Source of the DNA: Bacteroidetes bacterium 46-16 | Lineage (GTDB): Bacteria; Bacteroidota; Bacteroidia; Chitinophagales; Chitinophagaceae | DNA length: 64,000 nt | Reading direction: 5' to 3' | Assembly (NCBI GenBank): GCA_001897835.1 | Contig: MKUN01000015.1 | Span: 1 to 64,000, forward strand | In this document: positions 27,885-37,057 of the stretch, piece after piece | How positions within the stretch are numbered: position 1 is the stretch's first letter | Layout of the letters: each line of letters opens with the position of its first letter | Position numbers and translations under genes: made by a program | Notes under the pieces: model-generated | What the model was told of the DNA's origin: nothing | Database searches by the model: none | Seen by the model: the letters and a program-made list of their open reading frames with translations, nothing else

Positions 27885-29975
27885 TTATTGTTTGGTAAGC
27901 CTCAGCACGTATGATTGCTCTTCATCAATATATTTAAGCATATACATACCCGTAGCCAGGCCAGTCATATCTATATCCACCTGCTCTTTACCGTCCACCG
28001 GTATCACTTTGACCAGTTTACCGGTTACATCGGTAAGTTTAAGAGCACTGCTTCCTTTCTGTACACCAACCATAGATACAGTTACATTATTCCGAACCGG
28101 GTTCGGGAATGCGGCAACTGTAAAGTCAGCATTACCAGCTACATTGCCTACTTTAAGACCAGGCTGGGTATAGAAGGACGAGGTAACCCAAGGTGTGAAA
28201 CTATTATCATAGTAATTCGTATCACAGACCGTTCGCACATGGAGATAGTAAGTCGTGCTTGAATTCAATGACGAAACAGAGTGGAAGGTCGAGAAAGTAG
28301 GCGTGCCACCAACTGCCGGCGTATTAGGATTCTGGTCTACGATGTATTCATATCCATATGCACCCGGTGCGGCATTCCAGCTCACAAATGCAGTGTATTG
28401 GTCTACAAATGATATCTGCAGGTTTGTTGGCTGTGTACAACTGTCCGGCAGTGTAGTAAAGGCATATATAGCCCAACCCGAAGTATCGTTCGGCCATGTG
28501 CTGCAATCTGTTCGCACATGCAGGTAATAAGTGGTAAGCGAGTTAAGGCCGGTTGCCGACAGCGCATTTGATGTACTGAGCGCACCTACTACCGGGTTAT
28601 TGGTGCTTTGATCGAGCACAAATTCCCACCCTATGATATTCGATTGCGGGTTCCAGCCAATGTCTGCACCGATGTTGGTAATATTATTCGCATAGAGGCC
28701 CGTCGGGATAAGACATGGCGGTAACGGTAATGTTGTGAATGAGATAGTTTCCCATGAAGATGTATCCGTAGGATATCCACTACAATCCGTACGTAAATGG
28801 AAGTAATAGGTAGTATTTGGCAGTAACCCGGTTGCATTATAATATGTTAACGCGGTAGGTGTACCTTGTATCGCCGGTGTCACCGGACTTTGATTCAATA
28901 CAAATTGATAGCTGAGTGCGCCGGGTACTGCTGTCCAGATGATGTTTGCCGTGTAATATGTTACACCATAAACGGTAAGGCCAAGCGGTGCATTACATGG
29001 CGGTAAGGCAGGTGTATTTACCGTATCTATAACCCATGGTGAGAAATGGCCGCCACCGCAATTTGCCCTTACATAAACGTAGAAGGTATTATTAGGCGAG
29101 TGATTGCCAAAGAATTGAGTAGTATTTGTAGTTTGGAAAACAGCATTGTTAGGTGTCGCACTCCATACGCTATCCACTGAATATTCATAGTAGCTTGCCC
29201 CTGTATTGGTCCAGTTCGATGTCCAGCTGTTGATGGTTACATTAGTATGCGTCAACACCGGTGGAGGACAATATACGAACCTGTATATGGTACCTGTAGG
29301 TGGAAGACTGTTGATGGTCGTTGTTTCAGATGTAGTACTTGTTGTAGGATTAGCAACAGCACTATTGAGCGAAATGAAATTATTGGGACCTGGCAAAGTT
29401 TCAGAAAGACCAATAGAAGCCGCAGGCGAACCATTAGTGCTACCGGTACTATTATACATAAAGTCAATATTGTTATTGCCTTCGTACAGTTTCATCTGGA
29501 ATGACAAGGACGCGGTTGTAGCACTGCCTATGGCAGTCCAGCTTATATCATTCCATTGCATGGTAAATACCCTGTTGGGAGCTGTACCGGTAGTATTATA
29601 GCTGATAGCTGCGGGATCCAGGTCATCCAGATCATCCCAAAGCGGTGCAATAATGGGCCTGTTGCCCAAAAGGCCGCCTGTAAGGTCGTTAGTGGAAGTG
29701 GCATTTGCCAATACACCGTTCAGTGTAGCAAAACCATTAGTACTCACGCTAAGGCTGGTAGATGCGGTTGGTCCGCCATCAAAATAAAAGTTAAAGCCTA
29801 TGGGGATATTGTTGGCATAACCTTCATCGGCATTTCCCGTCAATGCCACCGTAGTACCTGCTATTGAGGTATAAGTACCTGCCAGGGGTATCAGGTAATA
29901 GTTCATTTGCGCCTTAAGCCCCAATGAAAAACAACATAAGGCAATAGCAAAAGATAAGAAGTATTTTTTGTTCAT
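27885..29975 (-). CDS. Secreted multi-domain Fn3 protein with T9SS sorting domain
   Basis: 696 aa from ATG 29975, which directly begins the signal peptide (KKYFLSFAIALCCFSLGLKA); an ATG at 30017 adds 14 residues of no signal character. An N-terminal domain (about 25-225, with GFNFYFDGG, STNGFATLNG and IIAPLWDDLDD) resembles the adhesion-type domain found with PKD/Fn3 modules. Four Fn3 units and a Por C-terminal domain (FTVAAFPNPVRNNVTVS to LRLTKQ) follow. The second to fourth Fn3 units closely match those of the 26251 gene, down to shared stretches such as PGALSYQF and GWEFVLDQ. Confidence 0.9.
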   Translation of the reverse strand: MNKKYFLSFAIALCCFSLGLKAQMNYYLIPLAGTYTSIAGTTVALTGNADEGYANNIPIGFNFYFDGGPTASTSLSVSTNGFATLNGVLANATSTNDLTGGLLGNRPIIAPLWDDLDDLDPAAISYNTTGTAPNRVFTMQWNDISWTAIGSATTASLSFQMKLYEGNNNIDFMYNSTGSTNGSPAASIGLSETLPGPNNFISLNSAVANPTTSTTSETTTINSLPPTGTIYRFVYCPPPVLTHTNVTINSWTSNWTNTGASYYEYSVDSVWSATPNNAVFQTTNTTQFFGNHSPNNTFYVYVRANCGGGHFSPWVIDTVNTPALPPCNAPLGLTVYGVTYYTANIIWTAVPGALSYQFVLNQSPVTPAIQGTPTALTYYNATGLLPNTTYYFHLRTDCSGYPTDTSSWETISFTTLPLPPCLIPTGLYANNITNIGADIGWNPQSNIIGWEFVLDQSTNNPVVGALSTSNALSATGLNSLTTYYLHVRTDCSTWPNDTSGWAIYAFTTLPDSCTQPTNLQISFVDQYTAFVSWNAAPGAYGYEYIVDQNPNTPAVGGTPTFSTFHSVSSLNSSTTYYLHVRTVCDTNYYDNSFTPWVTSSFYTQPGLKVGNVAGNADFTVAAFPNPVRNNVTVSMVGVQKGSSALKLTDVTGKLVKVIPVDGKEQVDIDMTGLATGMYMLKYIDEEQSYVLRLTKQ

Positions 29976-30175
29976 ACTGTACGGATTATTATACAAAAAC
30001 TCCCAACTAAAGTACAAAATTTAAAGATACAAATGGTATTTTCGTTATGTTTTTTTAACTATAGAATTACACATCAGCATAGAAATCAATATATAAATTG
30101 ATAATCAACATTATACAAATTATTTATTACTAATATAAATACAAACTAAAAGCAATTATGTGGATAAATCGGGCA

Positions 30176-30211
30176 TTTTTTTAGCCCTGTTTTAATCCAG
30201 GGCTAAAAAAA
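30176..30211 (-). terminator. Terminator of etfBA
   Basis: TTTTTTTAGCCCTG / CAGGGCTAAAAAAA with an 8-nt loop, 34 bases beyond the etfA stop on the minus strand; it would also work on plus. Confidence 0.88.
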
Positions 30212-30244
30212 TGGGAAAAGCCATAATAATAACTTAGCGGGAAC

Positions 30245-31222
30245 TTAATTGTGGCTTTCCTTAAACTTCTTTACAGCTTCGGTTAACCGGGGCACAACTT
30301 CCATCGCATCACCTACCACTCCATAATCTGCTGCCTTGAAAAATGGCGCTTCAGGGTCTTTATTGATCACCACGATCGTCTTTGAGCCGTTAACACCCGC
30401 CAGGTGTTGTATAGCTCCTGATATACCGACAGCTATATACAGATTAGGACGTATGGTACCGCCTGTTTGGCCCACGTGTTCATGATGTGGCCTCCAATGC
30501 GAATCTGCCACCGGGCGCGAACATGCCAGGGCCGCACCTAATTCTTTAGCAAGGTCTTCCAGGATATGCCAGTTCTCAGGGCCTTTCATACCACGACCAC
30601 CAGACACAACCAGTTCGGCCTCAGTAAGTGGCACAGCACCCGTCACTTTATTCACTTCTTTTACGGTTACACCAAAGTCTTTATCGTCAAAAGCCACCTC
30701 CATTTTTTCAACTGCCGCGCTGCCTTCACCTTTCGTAACCGCGAATGTGTTGGGCATCAGGGTGATAATTTTCACATCGCTGCTTATGTTCACATAAGCG
30801 AATGCTTTGCCCGAGAAAACCGCTTTCTTAACAACAAAACCATTAGACAAGTCGGGATGCGAAACCGCACCGGCTACCATGCCCGCTTTTAAGTTAGCGG
30901 CAATACGCGGAGCAACTGCTTTCCCACTTACATCATGCAGTGCAACGATCACTTTTGCAGCTTCCTTTTGTGCAGCAGCAACAAGTGCTTTGGTATAAGC
31001 ACGCGAGCTAAAATTATCAAGACGGGCATCAGCAATATGCAACACTTTTGCAGCACCATACTGTCCCAGTCCCTGCAATTCGCTCTCTGCTATATTGCCT
31101 AATGCAACAGCAGTGACGCTGGTACCTAAAGACTGCGCAATGGTTGCAGCATATTGCACAGCTTCAAAAGTTTTTTTCCTGAAAGTGCCTTGTGTGTGTT
31201 CGGCTAATACGATTACAGACAT
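30245..31222 (-). CDS. etfA: Electron transfer flavoprotein subunit alpha
   Basis: 325 aa. The C-terminal FAD-binding part shows GGRGMKGPENW, SRPVADSHW, VGQTGGTIRPNLYIAVGISGA and INKDPEAPFFKAADYGVVGD. With EtfB it accepts electrons from acyl-CoA dehydrogenases and passes them on to an ETF:quinone oxidoreductase. It is the second gene of etfB-etfA, 34 bp apart. Confidence 0.95.
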   Translation of the reverse strand: MSVIVLAEHTQGTFRKKTFEAVQYAATIAQSLGTSVTAVALGNIAESELQGLGQYGAAKVLHIADARLDNFSSRAYTKALVAAAQKEAAKVIVALHDVSGKAVAPRIAANLKAGMVAGAVSHPDLSNGFVVKKAVFSGKAFAYVNISSDVKIITLMPNTFAVTKGEGSAAVEKMEVAFDDKDFGVTVKEVNKVTGAVPLTEAELVVSGGRGMKGPENWHILEDLAKELGAALACSRPVADSHWRPHHEHVGQTGGTIRPNLYIAVGISGAIQHLAGVNGSKTIVVINKDPEAPFFKAADYGVVGDAMEVVPRLTEAVKKFKESHN

Positions 31223-31256
31223 TATACTAGAGTATTGTAAATTTTCAATTGAATAA

Positions 31257-32000
31257 TTAAATAACCTTTGCTTCGTTATGCAGCAGGCTCACCAGTTCAT
31301 CCATGTTATCAGGGCTCACCATTTTCACTCCTGTTTTTGCGGGCGGCAATTCGTAGGACACGATATTGCTCAATGGCTGCACATCTGCAGGGGCCACCAC
31401 TTTAAGCGGTTTGGTGCGTGCTGCCATGATGCCACGCATATTGGGTATGCGCGCTTCGGACATCCCCTTCTGGCATGATACTACCAGGGGCAGGCTGCTT
31501 GCATCTGTTTCTTCACCGCCTTCTATCTCGCGCTTCACGGTTGCAGTTCCGCCTTCAATGTCCAGCTTAGTAGCAAAACCTATGTAATTCATATCCAGCA
31601 TCTCGGCCAGCATAGCACCGGTAACACCATTATTATAGTCTATCGATTCTTTACCGCAAAGCACCAGGTCGTAGTTTTCAGCTTTGGCATAGGCAGCTAT
31701 CTGTGCAGCCACTACATAAGGATCGCTGCTGTCCGTATCTATGCGTATAGCCTCATCACCGCCCAGGGCCAGTGCCTTGCGTATCACGGGTTCAGCATCT
31801 GCCTTACCTACGGTCACCAGGTTCACCGCTGTGGCAGCACCGCTTTCCTTCAGCTCCAGTGCACGTACCAGTGCATACCATTCATCGTATGGATTAATGA
31901 TGAACTGAACGCCCTGTGTATTGAAATGTGTATTATTATCAGCAAAGGCGATCTTGGTTGTAGTATCCGGTACCTGGCTGATACAAACTAATATCTTCAT
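31257..32000 (-). CDS. etfB: Electron transfer flavoprotein subunit beta
   Basis: 247 aa. Begins MKILVCISQVPDTTTKI; FIINPYDEWYALVRALELKE, DLVLCGKESIDYNNGVTGAMLAE and LPLVVSCQKGMSEARIPNMRGIMAA are typical of EtfB. It binds AMP rather than FAD in the ETF dimer. First gene of the pair. Confidence 0.95.
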   Translation of the reverse strand: MKILVCISQVPDTTTKIAFADNNTHFNTQGVQFIINPYDEWYALVRALELKESGAATAVNLVTVGKADAEPVIRKALALGGDEAIRIDTDSSDPYVVAAQIAAYAKAENYDLVLCGKESIDYNNGVTGAMLAEMLDMNYIGFATKLDIEGGTATVKREIEGGEETDASSLPLVVSCQKGMSEARIPNMRGIMAARTKPLKVVAPADVQPLSNIVSYELPPAKTGVKMVSPDNMDELVSLLHNEAKVI

Positions 32001-32050
32001 TTGAACAAGTGGATTTATTATTTAATTATTTCAGGGATCAAAAATCGCTG

Positions 32051-32058
32051 CAAACCTA
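32051..32058 (-). promoter_or_regulatory. -7 element of etfBA
   Basis: TAGGTTTG on the minus strand, 50 bases upstream of the etfB ATG. The -33 position has only a near match (TTTCG). Confidence 0.55.
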
Positions 32059-32109
32059 CGCTAAAATTAAAATATGCGAAACTTCAAGAGCTCTGGCAGG
32101 TTTTATAAA

Positions 32110-32134
32110 AAAAGGAGCTTTACAGGCTCCTTTT
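32110..32134 (-). terminator. Terminator of the nif3-like operon
   Basis: AAAAGGAGC / GCTCCTTTT with a 7-nt loop, 20 bases after the zinc-ribbon gene stop on the minus strand, with T-rich sequence beyond. Confidence 0.75.
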
Positions 32135-32154
32135 CTATAGCATTATAAACTATT

Positions 32155-32916
32155 TTATTTATCAGACACTTTCACTGATTCATTCAGGTCGCTGTCCACC
32201 AATATACGGCCGCAATGCTCGCATACTATTATCTTTTTGCGCTGGCGTATCTCCGACTGGCGTTGCGGGGGTATCACGTTAAAGCAGCCACCGCATGAAT
32301 CGCGCAGGATAGGCACTACAGAAAGACCGTTACGATAACTGTGGCGTATGCGCTCGTATGCCGAAAGCAAACGGGGGTCTACTTTTTCTTTAGCCGCATC
32401 CGATTTGGCACTCAGTACTTTTTCTTCTTTCTCAGTGTCGGCTATGATCTTTTCCAGTTCAGCTTTTTTAGCTTTCAATGCCACTTCCACATCTGCTATC
32501 TTCTCTTCGGTCTTTATCCGCTGGTTAGCACGTTCTTTCAGCTCGGCATTTGCATCTTTTATGTGCTTCTCGTTCAGCTTCACCTCGAGTTCCTGCATTT
32601 CTATCTCTTTATTGATAGCTTCAAACTCGCGGTTGTTCTTTACGTTGTCCTGCTGTTTTTCATACTTCTTTATCAGGGCCTGTGCTTCCTTTTTGGCAGC
32701 ATTCTTGGTCTCGATAAAATTGTTGATGGTATTTATGTCGGTATCAATATTCTGGATACGCGTTTGCAAACCCTCAATTTCATCTTCAAGGTCCTTGACC
32801 TCCATAGGCAGTTCGCCCTTTAAGGTTTTGATCTCATCTATTTTAGAATCGATCTTCTGCAAGGTCAGAACCGCTATGAGCTTTTCTTCAACCGAAAAGT
32901 CTTTTACTGTAGCCAT
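32155..32916 (-). CDS. Coiled-coil protein with C4 zinc ribbon
   Basis: 253 aa. Residues about 15-180 are heptad-rich coiled coil, and the C-terminus has a C4 zinc ribbon (CGGCFNVIPPQRQSEIRQRK...VCEHCGRILV). Proteins of this layout occur next to nif3-like genes in many bacteria; the role is not established, nucleic-acid binding is often assumed. Its ATG is one base after the Nif3-like stop, so translation is probably coupled. Confidence 0.85.
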   Translation of the reverse strand: MATVKDFSVEEKLIAVLTLQKIDSKIDEIKTLKGELPMEVKDLEDEIEGLQTRIQNIDTDINTINNFIETKNAAKKEAQALIKKYEKQQDNVKNNREFEAINKEIEMQELEVKLNEKHIKDANAELKERANQRIKTEEKIADVEVALKAKKAELEKIIADTEKEEKVLSAKSDAAKEKVDPRLLSAYERIRHSYRNGLSVVPILRDSCGGCFNVIPPQRQSEIRQRKKIIVCEHCGRILVDSDLNESVKVSDK

Positions 32917-32917
32917 A

Positions 32918-34018
32918 TCAGCAAAAATATTTTACAGGATTGGTGGATAAATTTGATAAAAGAGTGGCAAAATTAGGGAATTTTTTCTTAAGTATGGCCT
33001 CAAATATTTCTTTTGTGAATTGTTCACTCTCATAATGGCCAATATCGGCTATCACGATCTTCCCCTCTGCATCAAAAAATTGATGATATTTAAAATCCCC
33101 CGTTACAAAAAAATCGGCTCCCGCCGCGATCGCATCCCGGAGCAGGAAGCTCCCCGCGCCCCCGCAGATGGCCACTTTTTGCACTTTTTTACCGCTTAGT
33201 TCGGTATGCCGGATACAATCTGCGCCCATTTGTCCTTTCAACAGGACAAGGAAATCAGCCTCTTCCATGGGTTCAGGCAAATTGCCGGTCATACCAGCAC
33301 CAATATCCTGGTTGACATTTAACAGGTTAACAAGTTCATATGCAACTTCTTCATATGGATGTGCCTTTACCAGGGCATCCAGCACCCTTCCTTCCAGGTG
33401 TTTGGGTAACAATACCTCTATTTTAAGCTCATTAACCTGTTCTCTAGCTCCCCCCGCATTGCCAATAGCAGGCGCCGCATCCTTCGAAGGCCTGAAACTG
33501 CCCATCCCTTCCATATTAAAACTGCACTCGCTATACAGACCCACCTGCCCTGCACCTGCGGCAAAGAGGGCTTCTCTTACGCTATCTGCAGCATCCACGG
33601 GCACATAAGTATATAATTTCCTCAGGCTGTCTTTAACAGGGGCCAGTATGGCAGTATCCCCCAATCCCAGGCGTTCCGCTATCTTGGCATTTACGCCGTG
33701 CCGCATATTATCCAGGTTGGTATGTGCGGCATAGATACTGATATCATTTTTTATGGCCTTCATCACTACCCGCTCCACGTAGCTGCGTCCTGACAATCTT
33801 TTTATCCCAAAGAATATGACCGGGTGATGGGCAACGATCATATTGCAACCCCTTTCTATAGCCTCGTCTACAATAGCCTCCGTTACATCCAGCGATATGA
33901 GCACTGCTGTTACTTCCGCCTCCGGGTTGCCCACCTGCAGGCCTGCATTATCGTAGCTTTCCTGGTATATGGGTGGTGCAGCCTCCTCTATGGCCCTGAT
34001 GATATCCTTTACTTTCAT
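32918..34018 (-). CDS. Nif3-like dinuclear metal centre protein (YqfO type)
   Basis: 366 aa. The two Nif3 halves (MKVKDIIRAIEEAAPPIYQESYDNAGLQVG, VAHHPVIFFGIKRL, AAHTNLDNMRHGVNAKIAE; then VAICGGAGSFLLRDAIAAGADFFVTGDFKYHQFFDAE and DIGHYESEQFT) flank a PII/CutA-like insert (about 130-235). The His and Glu/Asp residues form the metal site in relatives. The family is widespread; GTP cyclohydrolase-like activity has been suggested for some members, but the function remains unsettled. Confidence 0.9.
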   Translation of the reverse strand: MKVKDIIRAIEEAAPPIYQESYDNAGLQVGNPEAEVTAVLISLDVTEAIVDEAIERGCNMIVAHHPVIFFGIKRLSGRSYVERVVMKAIKNDISIYAAHTNLDNMRHGVNAKIAERLGLGDTAILAPVKDSLRKLYTYVPVDAADSVREALFAAGAGQVGLYSECSFNMEGMGSFRPSKDAAPAIGNAGGAREQVNELKIEVLLPKHLEGRVLDALVKAHPYEEVAYELVNLLNVNQDIGAGMTGNLPEPMEEADFLVLLKGQMGADCIRHTELSGKKVQKVAICGGAGSFLLRDAIAAGADFFVTGDFKYHQFFDAEGKIVIADIGHYESEQFTKEIFEAILKKKFPNFATLLSNLSTNPVKYFC

Positions 34019-34152
34019 GATCTCATTGTTAAAGAATCGGAAAATTAACGGTTTCTGCCCGCACGCTCAAGTCTTTTTCATCAGCCAACTTAAAATTATT
34101 TAACACCTTCTTATTGTTTTGTTAGGTATTATTGCATCGCTTTTTACAGGCA

Positions 34153-34536
34153 ATGCCCACAATATTTAAATACTTTTTTGGCCTTTATTGCATTATAGCG
34201 CTTGCCGGCACAAGGGCAGGTGCACAGGAAATGCTTTTTGACCCTATCGATGTGCTTACAGGCCATGCCGTGATCGAACAATATCATCACCATGGCGGGC
34301 AACACCTGAACAGTTCATCCGACCATAAGAAAAACAATTTCTCTTCCAGCGATCACAGGCACAATAAAAAATACAATAACGGCAGGCATATTTCCCTTGA
34401 CCTGTATTTTGATTTTGAAAATAATAGCAGAGTATTTATTCCATCCGAAGCAATAGCGCTTACACCTTTGATATCACCACATTACCGGTATCTCTTCTAT
34501 AGGGAGATCAATCCGCCTCCGCCCAAGTCCTGCTGA
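34153..34536 (+). CDS. Small secreted His-rich protein at the head of the metal-efflux operon
   Basis: 127 aa from ATG 34153; a TTG at 34132 would add seven residues before the signal peptide (FFGLYCIIALAGTRAGAQ). The mature N-terminal half is rich in His (QYHHHGGQHLN, SSDHKKNNFSSSDHRHNKK), with the SSSDH element repeated. It precedes the TolC/adaptor/RND genes on the same strand. A periplasmic metal buffer or chaperone for the pump is the natural inference; no family was recognised. Confidence 0.7.
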   Translation: MPTIFKYFFGLYCIIALAGTRAGAQEMLFDPIDVLTGHAVIEQYHHHGGQHLNSSSDHKKNNFSSSDHRHNKKYNNGRHISLDLYFDFENNSRVFIPSEAIALTPLISPHYRYLFYREINPPPPKSC

Positions 34537-34553
34537 TGACAGGGACTTATTTA

Positions 34554-34582
34554 TACCACAGCACCTCCTCATAGCTGTGGTA
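34554..34582 (+). promoter_or_regulatory. Inverted repeat between the His-rich gene and the tolC-like gene
   Basis: TACCACAGC / GCTGTGGTA, a perfect 9-bp dyad with an 11-nt spacer, 26 bases before the tolC-like ATG; a short T stretch follows. It may act as an RNA hairpin that lowers expression of the pump genes relative to the first gene, or as an operator. Confidence 0.5.
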
Positions 34583-34608
34583 ACATTTTGCAATTAATAC
34601 AATAAACA

Positions 34609-35901
34609 ATGCTACACAACAGGTTTGTGAAAGGCATATGCACCATTTGCAGCATATACTTTTTACAGCTATCGCCACTCAAAGCGCAGACAGGCGACAC
34701 ATTACGGCTGGATATAAAAGCCGCAGAAAAACAATTCCTGGAAAAGAACCTGTCCCTGCTGGCGGCACATTTTGATGTTGAGGCAGGCAAGGCACTGGTT
34801 CAGCAGGCCCGGCTTTGGGATAATCCCATACTGAATACCGACCAGAACCTGTACTCGAATGGTCAATGGTTCAAACACGGAACAGATGCTGCCGGCAATC
34901 CCGAAGGCCAGGTATACATCCAGTTACAGCAACTCATAAAAACCGCAGGCAAACGGGGCAAGCAGGTAAACATGGCCCGAACCAACGTGCAAATGAATGA
35001 ATGGCAGTTCAGGGACCTGATGCGCAATCTTAAATACCAGTTGCGCAAAGATCTCTATACCATCATACAGCTACAGGGCAACGGCATGCTTTACGACCAG
35101 GAAAAAGAACAGCTGGATATTCTGCTCCGTGCTATGAAAGCAGAACTGCAGGCAGGCAACATTGCCGAAAAGGACTACCTGCGTATCCAGGCCCTTGACG
35201 TGAACCTGCAACACGAAATAACGGATAATGAAAAGAACATATCGGACATAGAAGCCGAGCTGAAAACGCTCTTGCAGGTATCCGGCGACACTTTCATTCA
35301 GCCCACAACAGGCGATGAGGGGAATAATGGCCTCCCGGAGCTGAGCCTGCCGGTGCTCATCGATTCTGCACGCAGCAACAATACTGATTTCGTGCTCCAG
35401 AGCTTGCAATTGTTATATCAGAAACAGAATCTTTCTTACCAGAAAGCCCTTGCAATACCTGATGTTACCATTGGCCCCGAATATGACCGTAACAGCAACT
35501 TTACCCCGAACTACTTTGGCCTTGGCATCGCACTACCACTGCCTTTCTTCGATCGCAACCAGGGAAATATAAAAGCGGCCCGCTGGCAGCTTAAGAAAGA
35601 GGAAACCGGCACACAGGCAGCCGAAGAAAAGCTGCAGAATGATGTACAAAATGCCTACAGGAAGCTGCTCTATACCACGCAACTGAGTTCAGGGCAAAAC
35701 AAAGAGTTCTACAACAATTACTACCGGCTATACAACAATGTAGTACAGAGCTATAAGCAACGCCGCATAAGCATGCTGGAGTTTATCGATTACTTCAATG
35801 GCTACGAGAGCATACGCGAGCAGGAACTCCAGCAACAGTTAAATGTACAGCTGGCAAAAGAAGAGCTCAATTACCAGGTAGGTATCGATGTAATTAAATA
35901 A
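34609..35901 (+). CDS. TolC-family outer-membrane efflux protein (CzcC/CusC-like)
   Basis: 430 aa with an N-terminal signal (ICSIYFLQLSPLKAQ). Two TolC repeats with long helices are seen (QFLEKNLSLLAAHFDVEAGKALVQQARLWDNP..., and NDVQNAYRKLLYTTQLSSGQ...). NPILNTDQNLYSNG and TIGPEYDRNSNFTPNYFGLGIALPLPFF are typical of the CzcC-like group. It forms the outer-membrane channel of the efflux complex with the two following genes. Confidence 0.9.
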   Translation: MLHNRFVKGICTICSIYFLQLSPLKAQTGDTLRLDIKAAEKQFLEKNLSLLAAHFDVEAGKALVQQARLWDNPILNTDQNLYSNGQWFKHGTDAAGNPEGQVYIQLQQLIKTAGKRGKQVNMARTNVQMNEWQFRDLMRNLKYQLRKDLYTIIQLQGNGMLYDQEKEQLDILLRAMKAELQAGNIAEKDYLRIQALDVNLQHEITDNEKNISDIEAELKTLLQVSGDTFIQPTTGDEGNNGLPELSLPVLIDSARSNNTDFVLQSLQLLYQKQNLSYQKALAIPDVTIGPEYDRNSNFTPNYFGLGIALPLPFFDRNQGNIKAARWQLKKEETGTQAAEEKLQNDVQNAYRKLLYTTQLSSGQNKEFYNNYYRLYNNVVQSYKQRRISMLEFIDYFNGYESIREQELQQQLNVQLAKEELNYQVGIDVIK

Positions 35902-35930
35902 CACAACATTAAAATTAAAAATCAGGAAAA

Positions 35931-37025
35931 GTGAAAAGCAATATCATTTTGGCCCTTATCGCGATAAGCATATTGACCGCCTGCGGCAAAAAGGAACAGC
36001 CACAGGAAGAGAATAAAAAATTTGTGCTGAGTGACTCGATGCAGCGCATGATACAAATAGACACCGTACAATACTGCAATATCGCCGACGAATTGTCCCT
36101 GACCGGGGAGGTGAGCTTTAACGAGAACAATGTAGTTAAAATATTCCCCCGCAGCAGTGGCCAGGTAGTGGAATCGCGCGTATCGCTTGGTGATAAAGTC
36201 ACCAAAGGCCAGGTGCTTGCTGTCATCCGCAGTGCTGATATAGCAGGCAATTACAGCGACCTCAGCAGTGCCAATGCGGATATTACCATAGCCAAAAGGC
36301 AGATGGAAAATGCGGAGTCATTGTTCAAGAGCGGCATCAGCAGCGAGCGCGAATACATAGAGGCAAAGCAGAACTATGAAAAAGCACTGGCTGCACGCAA
36401 CAAGATACAGTCGGTTATCAGCATCAACGGGGGGGGGCGTACTTCTGAAGCAGGACAATACGCAATTGTATCGCCAATAAACGGCTATATCGTGGAGAAA
36501 AAGATAGCAACGGGCTCATTTATACGGCCCGATATGGGCGATAATCTCTTTACCATATCCGATCTGAAGAATGTATGGATATACGCTAATGTCTACGAAT
36601 CCGATATACCTAAAGTGAAGGAAGGCTACGATGCAGTGGTGATACCCATGGCATATCCTGATAAACAATACAATGCCCGGATCGACCAGCTAAGCCAGGT
36701 GCTCGACCCCCAGAGCAAAGCCATGCGTGTACGGGTGACGCTGGACAATAAAGATATGCTGCTGAAGCCCGACATGTTCGCAAAAGTGATCGTTAGCAAC
36801 AGGGAAGGGTCAGAGGCTACGTGCATACCATCATCGGCCATCGTATCGCAGGACGGCAAGAACTATGTGGTCGTTTATAATAACAATAGCTACATGACGA
36901 TAAACGAAATAGACATCATAAAAACGGTAGGCGAAAAAACATTTATCAGGAGCGGTGTACGCAGTGGCCAGAAACTGATCACAAAAAACCAGTTATTCAT
37001 TTTTAACCAATTACTCAATGAGTAA
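35931..37025 (+). CDS. RND efflux periplasmic adaptor, lipoprotein (CzcB/CusB-like)
   Basis: 364 aa from GTG 35931. The lipobox ILTAC puts the lipidated Cys at residue 18. Barrel-sandwich lipoyl halves (VVKIFPRSSGQVVESRVSLGDKVTKGQ, and AIVSPINGYIVEKKIATGSFI) flank a helical hairpin (about 105-165), followed by beta-barrel and membrane-proximal domains. It joins the inner-membrane pump to the TolC-like channel. A run of seven G within codons about 165-168 is a possible slippage site. Confidence 0.92.
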   Translation: MKSNIILALIAISILTACGKKEQPQEENKKFVLSDSMQRMIQIDTVQYCNIADELSLTGEVSFNENNVVKIFPRSSGQVVESRVSLGDKVTKGQVLAVIRSADIAGNYSDLSSANADITIAKRQMENAESLFKSGISSEREYIEAKQNYEKALAARNKIQSVISINGGGRTSEAGQYAIVSPINGYIVEKKIATGSFIRPDMGDNLFTISDLKNVWIYANVYESDIPKVKEGYDAVVIPMAYPDKQYNARIDQLSQVLDPQSKAMRVRVTLDNKDMLLKPDMFAKVIVSNREGSEATCIPSSAIVSQDGKNYVVVYNNNSYMTINEIDIIKTVGEKTFIRSGVRSGQKLITKNQLFIFNQLLNE

Positions 37026-37057
37026 TTGCAAAAACAAGTAAAGGCTCAAAATACTTT

